A stretch of 12,422 bases of DNA, taken from contig CALVNU010000017.1 of NCBI GenBank assembly GCA_944349915.1, positions 1 to 12,422 of the forward strand, read 5' to 3'. The translations under genes were made by a program, and so were the position numbers. Of the stretch, positions 9,801 through 12,422 are shown piece after piece. The notes under the pieces were generated by a model. The model searched no databases. It was not told where the DNA came from and saw only the letters and a list, made by a program, of their open reading frames with translations. Position 1 is the first letter of the stretch, and each line of letters begins with the position of its first letter. The DNA is from an uncultured Clostridia bacterium (lineage in GTDB: Bacteria; Bacillota; Clostridia; Christensenellales; UBA1242).

Positions 9801-11094
9801 CGTCATCAAGATAGCCAATATATGTGTTTGAAGCAACTTGTGTTGAAACAACTGCAAGTGAAGATGCAGAAATTTGTTGTTTGCTTTTTACTTTTAACGA
9901 ATTTGCAGTGTTGCTTGCAGAAGGGTCGAAAGAAATTTCATAATCATCAATTGTAAGCGTTCTTGTTATTGATGCACTGTAAGTTGAATTATTTTGACTT
10001 GTTGTCAAGTTTGAAGTTCGATAAAAGTTTGTGATAGATGACCCGTCTCCAGTGTAAAATCTAAAAATGCCATAGGAGTATCCCCTGTTTGAACTGCTGC
10101 CAAAATAGCCTGCTTCATATGTTCCAGAGAATGATGAAGAAAAGTTTTGAATAGATATTGCCCCTATTGATGAAGAACTTGTTGGTCGCGTCATACCAAT
10201 ATTTGATGCACATCTTCCAAAAACCTTGCCACTTCCTTTGGTTACAATATTGTTAACCGTGATTGCACTGCTATTATAAAATATCCCTGCAATGTTTCCA
10301 CCAGCACCTTGTGTGGTATCACCATAAGCGGTTTGATTTGCGCTTCCTGCATTTACCCCTTGAGCGCCCTTGATAACGCCATTATTTGTAACCGTGCAGT
10401 TTAAAATTGTTGCACCATTATAGACACATCCTGCAATTCCACCAGAGGCTGGATATGCATCTGCATTTGATGGTGCAGACCAACAAAAAGCAAAAAGTTC
10501 TGCATTTTGATTGATGGTTACCGCACAATTTTCAATGCGTGAACCATTGCTCATTTGTCCAACTATACCACCAACATAAACATTATCTGTTCCGCTTGTA
10601 GGCCCTCGAGCAATTCTGTTGTTTATCACAACATTCAAATCATAAATTGCACCGCCATTGCCAAGATTTCCAAGCACAGCACCCCATGCAGTATTTCCAG
10701 AAACAACTGTAAAAGATTTGTTGTTTGACTGCGTTGTTTCGCCTGTACCATTATTGCCATTAACTGTCAAGGTGTAGCCCTGGCCATAAACTTGCCCTGT
10801 GTATCCACTAGATGTTGAAGAATAAATGTCAACAAAAGCCTGTGTGGTATTTAAAGTGATATTGTTTGTCAACGCCACACTTTCTCCTGCCCGCAAAGCC
10901 TCTTGCAAATCTTCTGCATTTGAAACTTCGGTAACATTATTAGGCACAGTTCTACCAATATTTTGACCATGCGTGGCCATAGCCTGTCCTAAATTAGTAG
11001 ACACATTTACATTATTAATTGCAAATAAAGCCGTCAAAGCAACTGCAATTATAACAATAAGTGTTAAAAAAGATTTCTTGATGCCAGAATTCAT
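3838..11094 (-). CDS. Giant exported surface protein: beta-helix regions plus tandem MBG/YDG-type repeats, membrane-anchored
   Basis: The protein has 2418 residues. The ATG at 11094 is preceded by AAAGGAG at 7-base spacing. Order of parts: signal sequence (K-K then a hydrophobic core, about residues 6-27); a first GLUG/beta-helix-like region (about 150-300) with repeated G-G-I-x-G...I-x-N-C units; a linker domain; a second such region (about 535-640) with G-L-V-G/G-L-I-A-G units; a mixed domain to about 865; about 17 Ig-like repeats of ~85-90 residues (about 869-2370), most opening with I-T-Y-G-D or T-Y-G and closing with a short strand and K-K; one membrane helix (about 2380-2404); and a cytoplasmic K-K-K-K-H-K-K tail. 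The repeats match the MBG/YDG families of bacterial adhesins. No LPxTG motif is present, so anchoring is by the helix. Likely role: a long stalk placing the N-terminal beta-helix away from the cell for adhesion. The ligand is unknown. Confidence 0.85.
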   Translation of the reverse strand: MNSGIKKSFLTLIVIIAVALTALFAINNVNVSTNLGQAMATHGQNIGRTVPNNVTEVSNAEDLQEALRAGESVALTNNITLNTTQAFVDIYSSTSSGYTGQVYGQGYTLTVNGNNGTGETTQSNNKSFTVVSGNTAWGAVLGNLGNGGAIYDLNVVINNRIARGPTSGTDNVYVGGIVGQMSNGSRIENCAVTINQNAELFAFCWSAPSNADAYPASGGIAGCVYNGATILNCTVTNNGVIKGAQGVNAGSANQTAYGDTTQGAGGNIAGIFYNSSAITVNNIVTKGSGKVFGRCASNIGMTRPTSSSSIGAISIQNFSSSFSGTYEAGYFGSSSNRGYSYGIFRFYTGDGSSITNFYRTSNLTTSQNNSTYSASITRTLTIDDYEISFDPSASNTANSLKVKSKQQISASSLAVVSTQVASNTYIGYLDDGYAVFEGLPTDITTYGSQFTLSISTTQITPEKALNSYEDGYVATSSSEGVAITNSDEFGSVVAGGLNGYLTQDIVLTEFSDKDFYGTIDGNGHTVYIYIPSGTVSKDWAFGGLVGKLYGTIKNLRVVLCNSITVPTGSNVIRFGLVAGRLFDGSRVENVNAVLRENVTISINAGGYNANVGLIAGHIEYSQVTLKDVTVRLDGALDVRGAYVFESAVIGSNKGDNTLNFENIIILGDGSIKGDASNTNRAEEQLFTSGLIILQSTQNEGMPQVNINGLIYGFTGEVANNGTDTMTALSMFGVVAINDANNYWTVGDTSRFTVSNYLKFDNATAETKMEDGFANNTFAPISQSLKTIKSSVENHENIKVSAYLVGDNVIFGMGDGTANYWTTGAGSSLTGNGLITKIATNKYYETTEGQNKYISFPKTDVANITDTVQVSEWFEVSAQLKSNTTYTYTGLPIDVQLTTTCVDTNFTADDLSIHYAVKEDANNNASLQNGKPLNAGTYTVTVNLTDNYYYADKTQSKTFEMTVLPQEITVQQTNLTITYGESGYTEDAIAETIKTALSLPANVDLTTSFSSNDFSASGNLKYKEGGYALTFAPSNANYTLSQSAGTLTVNKKTAMVTVNLNEGATITYGDSVDTVKGLVSTQSSGFVGTADCQITPKVEKEDYQGTTNANSTVTFDVVVTATDGNENYSISYTNDISLTVQKKTVSLSSTEISKPYGTVLQNQIESALGDIITGEANGEVAKYTAQIADEAYSSENYLKVNENGYSVLITLTGDNYTFAQENNTVTLKITNTLNSETTLDNFTYGTLTAQNWEDTIKEAIRTELSIESEIVLSHSLTEAFSTGNALNVNANYSVNATVSDSGEYTTVKFGVTEKEISISISDSLTATYNGQTITLPTVSSNEIVNGDNVILSLSSSEIKNVDTYPITLQVTGTDESNYLITLDKSYSYVVTKATLQLSASSISKSYGDVTAQNWQEIIKQQVLLNGQNNETFNNYTLTCEAISSQEGNIEANRYTVSVSLTGEQNYNDFSGELEFVVSSLNVNVGTISPITYGDVTVANFASYIEGLNLITTEDGENVNYTVSCGAISSSSSVYIPANESGYSLILTLDGNYSQETVQITWVVNKLNVTVTVSAEENFSITYGDESTAVNQKLSASVTTGDFKSSETFTLTAMAGDNAYSSTTQAGTKVTVKVDIELPANDSLDNYEIVFVNDIAEVVQKQIISVDEIDLSAIYGQAGYTKEEIENTILEAVSNANITLTNEFLDEDFSSTGFLKVKAEPYVLTFAPIDDTNYALSETQGALTINKAKVNIGITLAENASITYGDSLETVLALLNIDKQNDVANSWINLKNITVTTTAKVDGEDYSALVDANKSVVLAVNALAVDGNENYQITITYPDGNENITLVVQQKQISLDKQSITATYGQQEISKDSLKTYLEGQSLVSIDYQVETDSLTFNQNNNLNANPTGYSITITLTDDNYALTNNVVSLIVEPKELTLNTESEIELTYGDENATKQNIQKEVIKLIDGIESGDQLMIDITGLAERNYISAGSHNLNITISNDSNANYATLEGTISLQVGKKTITVSLPSNTAPYTGDVIKVEIIEPQLVGDDAVSFKINADRELKEEGEYTLSLSATGEDAENYIFTLANGTFTITHVTIVPNEQLEGVEVVQDNNSLLFKIAIKPNDSGYETSENIIATLKSLQLVKNSSGEVVDYNIEMQSANFTNGGRLSAGKAVYLATITSGDDYELKTFTVEIDVAKIDIVINFENQYTYTGERIHIVPTTEGSVLHGDAVSYQCSFGVLKDAGTYPVTLTVQGDDKDSYNFILAHENVVISPANANITLSQNEVTIDSFKGFGSGNGLFDPLSVVSAVKTDDNTEILDAQFEYVIEGLEEGQEPQLNTPYTVVIKLNNNNYTGQVSYQLTISSMATQEPTAPEDSNWWIYVAIGGGVLLLLIILIIIIVVVKKKKHKKENLDL
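3985..8490 (-). repeat. Tandem MBG/YDG-like domain array with a higher-order duplication
   Basis: About 17 diverged repeats of ~85-90 residues fill residues ~869-2370. Landmarks are Y-G-E, Y-G-D, Y-G-T, Y-G-Q or Y-T-G near the start of each unit. A block of three units starting near residue 977 (G-Y-T-E-D, then A-T-I-T-Y-G-D-S, then a Q-K-K start) matches a second block starting near 1673 (G-Y-T-K-E, then A-S-I-T-Y-G-D-S, then a Q-K-Q start), including a shared L-T-F-A-P and D-G-N-E-N-Y. This indicates an old duplication of a multi-domain block. Boundaries are approximate. Confidence 0.7.
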
Positions 11095-11189
11095 TTTGCC
11101 TCTCCTTTACTTAATTATTATTGTTTGCAAATTTTGCTTTCTTATAATATAAAACAAATAATGCTAGATAACATTATTTTTCCATAAAT

Positions 11190-11219
11190 AAAATACAACA
11201 ATTTTATAAGAAAAGTCAA
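11190..11219 (-). promoter_or_regulatory. Possible promoter of the giant surface-protein gene
   Basis: TTGACT (11214-11219, minus strand) is followed after 18 bases by TATTTT (11190-11195), about 95 bases before the ATG. The -35 box is good and the -10 box weak. No other strong candidate was found between the upstream terminator (11313-11338) and the gene. Confidence 0.35.
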
Positions 11220-11288
11220 ATAAAATGAATAATTTTTCACCACACGCTAATCAACTGTATAGTAAAGGCAAAAAAAGGCTTAAATTTC

Positions 11289-11310
11289 GTCAAATTTTGA
11301 CATTTTGACA
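11289..11310. promoter_or_regulatory. TTTTGACA tandem repeat and GTCAAA inverted repeat (possible protein-binding site)
   Basis: Two abutting copies of TTTTGACA (11295-11302 and 11303-11310) are preceded by GTCAAA (11289-11294), which pairs with the first TTTGAC as a 13-base near-palindrome. The site lies ~70 bases upstream of the putative promoter of the giant gene. In AT-rich DNA this could be chance. Confidence 0.2.
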
Positions 11311-11312
11311 AT

Positions 11313-11338
11313 AAAAAAGTGTGCAAAAAGCACACTTT
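11313..11338 (-). terminator. Rho-independent terminator behind the truncated gene
   Basis: A 9-bp stem (11316-11324 with 11330-11338; arms AAAGTGTGC/GCACACTTT) closes a 5-base loop. On the minus strand it is followed by a run of six Ts counted from the stem end, then ATT. It lies 15 bases after the TAA of the gene stump at 11354, which supports that stump being the true 3' end of a former gene. Confidence 0.8.
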
Positions 11339-11353
11339 ATTTGCACACCTATA

Positions 11354-11494
11354 TTAATTAAGTTCTCCCGATGCCTCAATGGTTAATATTGCATTTTGTT
11401 CGATAAATGTTAATTTTCTATCAACATATTGATTAAATCCTGTTACAGAATTGCCATTTTCTATAGCATCTGCAAGCGCAACATTTGAGCGAGA
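11354..11494 (-). pseudogene. 3' stump of an unrecognised gene, truncated at the ankyrin element
   Basis: On the minus strand a frame of 46 codons reads sensibly (S-N-V-A-L-A-D-A-I-E-N-G near its start, T-I-E-A-S-G-E-L-N at its end) to a TAA at 11354-11356, followed by a good terminator. It has no ATG, GTG or TTG start, and an in-frame TAA lies just upstream at 11495-11497. The loss of sense coincides with the outer edge of the repeat-flanked segment (about 11493). I infer that the 5' part was removed or displaced when that segment arrived; it is not found in 12242-12422. I do not recognise the family. Confidence 0.55.
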
Positions 11495-11507
11495 TTATGT
11501 TTATTTT

Positions 11508-11591
11508 AACTTGTGATGCTACGCAATAGCATAGGAAATTCGTTAGAATTTCAAAAATTTTATTCCAATAAAATTTTTACATCACATAGTT
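11508..11591 (-). repeat. Three-hairpin cloverleaf repeat, copy 1
   Basis: The outer stem AACTTGTGATG (11508-11518) pairs with 11580-11591 over 11 pairs with one bulged T. Inside are hairpin C (11516-11532, ATGCTA/TAGCAT, sharing three bases with the outer stem), hairpin B (11535-11541 with 11546-11552, loop GTTA) and hairpin A (11553-11564 with 11567-11578, a 12-bp all-A/T stem with loop CC). Read on the minus strand, the order A-B-C matches copy 2 read on the plus strand. It lies 45 bases after the ankyrin gene stop, so it would be in that gene's 3' untranslated region. Confidence 0.8.
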
Positions 11592-11636
11592 TGTATTGTA
11601 AGTTTTTCTTTATAATTCTTGCTAAATCAACTTATT

Positions 11637-12098
11637 TTATTTTTCACTTTCGGTTATGATAGCAAAAATTTCGCCACCTTTTGCCTTTGCCTTATCATAA
11701 ACAGTTTTTCCAAAATTGTCTTGCACTGTCATGTCTGCACCCATGATTTTTAACACTTTAAAGGAATTAACGCAATTATTTATAACAGCATGCATCATTG
11801 CAGTTCTACCAAGTTTATCTTGCTTGTTTAAGTCAAGTTGTCCATTTGAGTTTAAAAGATATATAAGTTCAAACAAATCATATTCACAAATAAGCATAAG
11901 CAAAGATGATTCGGTTGCTTTTTCGGTTAGGTTTACATCTGCCCCCTGTTCTATAATTTTGTTGATTTTATTTGACAGAACAGAGTTGTCTTCTCCTTTA
12001 ATTGCATTATCTATATATTCATAAATAAGTTCAAGTAATTCTTTATTTTTTTGTTTTTGCGCTTTAGATTGCAACTTTTTTCTTATATTCTCAAACAT
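11637..12098 (-). CDS. Small ankyrin-repeat protein
   Basis: The protein has 153 residues. The ATG at 12098 is preceded by GGGGAGG with a short 4-base spacer. A basic, coiled-looking N-terminal helix (about 1-35) leads into ankyrin-type repeats: a partial one with Q-G-A-D-V-N (51-56), a second around 64-96 ending D-L-N-K-Q-D, a clear third (97-127) with L-G-R-T-A-M-M-H-A-V and M-G-A-D, and a partial fourth starting N-F-G-K-T-V-Y-D (128-135). There is no signal peptide or membrane segment, so it is probably cytoplasmic. Ankyrin repeats bind other proteins; no catalytic domain is present and the partner is unknown. It is the only gene between the two inverted cloverleaf repeats, and both would lie in its transcript if the promoter at 12277-12304 is used. 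It could be a cargo gene, or the binding partner of a toxin-like or surface system elsewhere; the sequence does not decide. Confidence 0.75.
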   Translation of the reverse strand: MFENIRKKLQSKAQKQKNKELLELIYEYIDNAIKGEDNSVLSNKINKIIEQGADVNLTEKATESSLLMLICEYDLFELIYLLNSNGQLDLNKQDKLGRTAMMHAVINNCVNSFKVLKIMGADMTVQDNFGKTVYDKAKAKGGEIFAIITESEK

Positions 12099-12145
12099 AT
12101 TGCCTCCCCTTTTTAGTAAATTTCAACTTTTTTATTATGCGATAT

Positions 12146-12224
12146 ACAAGTGATGAAAAAATTTTATTGTTATAAAATTTTTAAATTCTTATGAATTTGT
12201 ATGCTAGGCATACTCATCACTTGT
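12146..12224 (+). repeat. Three-hairpin cloverleaf repeat, copy 2 (inverted relative to copy 1)
   Basis: The outer stem is a perfect 10 bp (12146-12155 with 12215-12224; ACAAGTGATG/CATCACTTGT). It encloses hairpin A (12157-12167 with 12172-12182, 11 bp), hairpin B (12183-12188 with 12193-12198, loop TTAT) and hairpin C (12199-12204 with 12208-12213, GTATGC/GCATAC, loop TAG). The hairpins abut one another with almost no unpaired bases. Sequence and order match copy 1 on the other strand. It lies 47 bases before the ankyrin gene start and about 46 bases after the expected transcription start. Confidence 0.85.
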
Positions 12225-12276
12225 TATTTATTATCATAACCTAACCCGTGCAATAAGTTTGGTTTCCGATAAATTA

Positions 12277-12304
12277 ATTATACACATATAAACAAAAAAG
12301 TCAA
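12277..12304 (-). promoter_or_regulatory. Strong promoter reading into the ankyrin gene
   Basis: On the minus strand, TTGACT (12299-12304) is followed after 16 bases by a perfect TATAAT (12277-12282). Transcription would begin near 12270, giving a leader of about 170 bases that contains the whole of repeat copy 2 before the ankyrin ATG at 12098. It lies outside the putative element, so the cassette gene would use host-side expression. Confidence 0.65.
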
Positions 12305-12352
12305 TATGCTCAATTTTATTAGTCCAGAGAAAAATTAATTGCAACAAAATAC

Positions 12353-12382
12353 TTAACAAAAAAGGTAATGACTTGTTAAAAT
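12353..12382 (+). promoter_or_regulatory. Possible promoter with inverted-repeat operator for a gene past the right edge
   Basis: TTAACA (12353-12358) and TAAAAT (12377-12382) are 18 bases apart. The same bases include an inverted repeat, TTAACAA (12353-12359) and TTGTTAA (12373-12379), that overlaps both promoter boxes, as a repressor site would. It points away from the ankyrin promoter. Confidence 0.35.
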
Positions 12383-12409
12383 ATTTAAAAACCAAAACAC
12401 ACATCTTAA

Positions 12410-12417
12410 AAGAAGGA
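12410..12417 (+). promoter_or_regulatory. Ribosome-binding site for a gene starting beyond the window
   Basis: AAGAAGGA lies within the last 13 bases of the window, downstream of a plausible + strand promoter. No start codon is seen before the edge, so a gene probably starts within a few bases past 12422. Confidence 0.45.
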
Positions 12418-12422
12418 ATTAC

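Larger units (their letters stand above)
11493..12241. mobile_element. Putative small cassette: ankyrin-repeat gene between inverted cloverleaf-type repeats
   Basis: Two inverted copies of an ~80 bp multi-hairpin repeat (11508-11591 and 12146-12224) flank a single gene at nearly equal distances (45 and 47 bp). Similarity continues outward to G(A/G)TTATG, at 11493-11499 and as its complement at 12235-12241, and inward to an ATACAA shared by both copies. One edge abuts a truncated gene. No transposase is present and no target-site duplication is evident, so movement would need help from elsewhere. The mobile nature is an inference from symmetry and gene disruption; a fixed regulatory structure on both sides of the gene is the alternative. 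Confidence 0.4.

Noticed and set aside
3838..11094. Short open frames antisense to or overlapping the giant gene
   Set aside because: They lack ribosome-binding sites and recognisable domains, and are explained as by-products of low-complexity repeat coding.
11508..12224. Integron attC sites or a CRISPR-like array
   Set aside because: There is only one inverted pair with no core RYYYAAC/GTTRRRY sites, no direct repeats with spacers, and no integrase or cas gene.
1..12422. Mollicute-type genetic code (TGA as tryptophan)
   Set aside because: Tryptophans in the long genes are read from TGG and no frame needs TGA read-through. The six intact stops are TAA or TAG, but that sample is too small to mean more.

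Overview
The window is AT-rich, with clear Shine-Dalgarno sites (GGAGG-type) and sigma-A-like promoters (TTGACT/TATAAT). It uses TAA and TAG stops, with tryptophan encoded by TGG. Together with a giant membrane-anchored surface protein built from MBG/YDG-type Ig-like repeats, this suggests an uncultured low-GC member of the Bacillota (Clostridia-like or a relative). That placement is an inference; nothing here fixes it to a genus.

Left part (1-3741): the 3' end of a ferritin-like di-iron protein gene on the + strand converges on a minus-strand group. Their shared terminator (785-813) overlaps the stop codon of the first gene. The minus-strand group is, in order of transcription, a membrane acyltransferase (TTG start, carrying a run of nine Gs that looks like a phase-variation switch), an EamA/DMT-type transporter whose promoter would give a leaderless mRNA, and a divergent stand-alone TrpF-like isomerase 46 bp behind the transporter.

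Middle (3838-11094): one gene of 7.3 kb encodes a 2418-residue exported protein. It has a signal sequence, two GLUG/beta-helix-like regions, about 17 MBG/YDG-like repeats and a C-terminal membrane anchor with a lysine-rich tail. It ends in a long-stem terminator whose loop appears to contain the promoter of the acyltransferase gene. A surface protein next to a membrane acyltransferase suggests a cell-surface locus, although no direct functional link is visible.

Right part (11095-12422): 11095-11353 has no gene; it holds the putative promoter of the giant gene, short TTTTGACA repeats and a minus-strand terminator. That terminator follows the 3' stump of a destroyed gene (11354-11494). The stump stops abruptly at one end of a ~750 bp segment in which a small ankyrin-repeat gene (11637-12098) lies between two inverted copies of an ~80 bp element. 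Each copy folds into an outer stem enclosing three hairpins, and base pairing is preserved between the copies by paired changes. The segment looks like a small undescribed mobile or cassette element with cloverleaf-type ends, and is the most interesting structure here. Beyond it, 12242-12422 holds divergent promoters and a ribosome-binding site for a gene that starts past the right edge.
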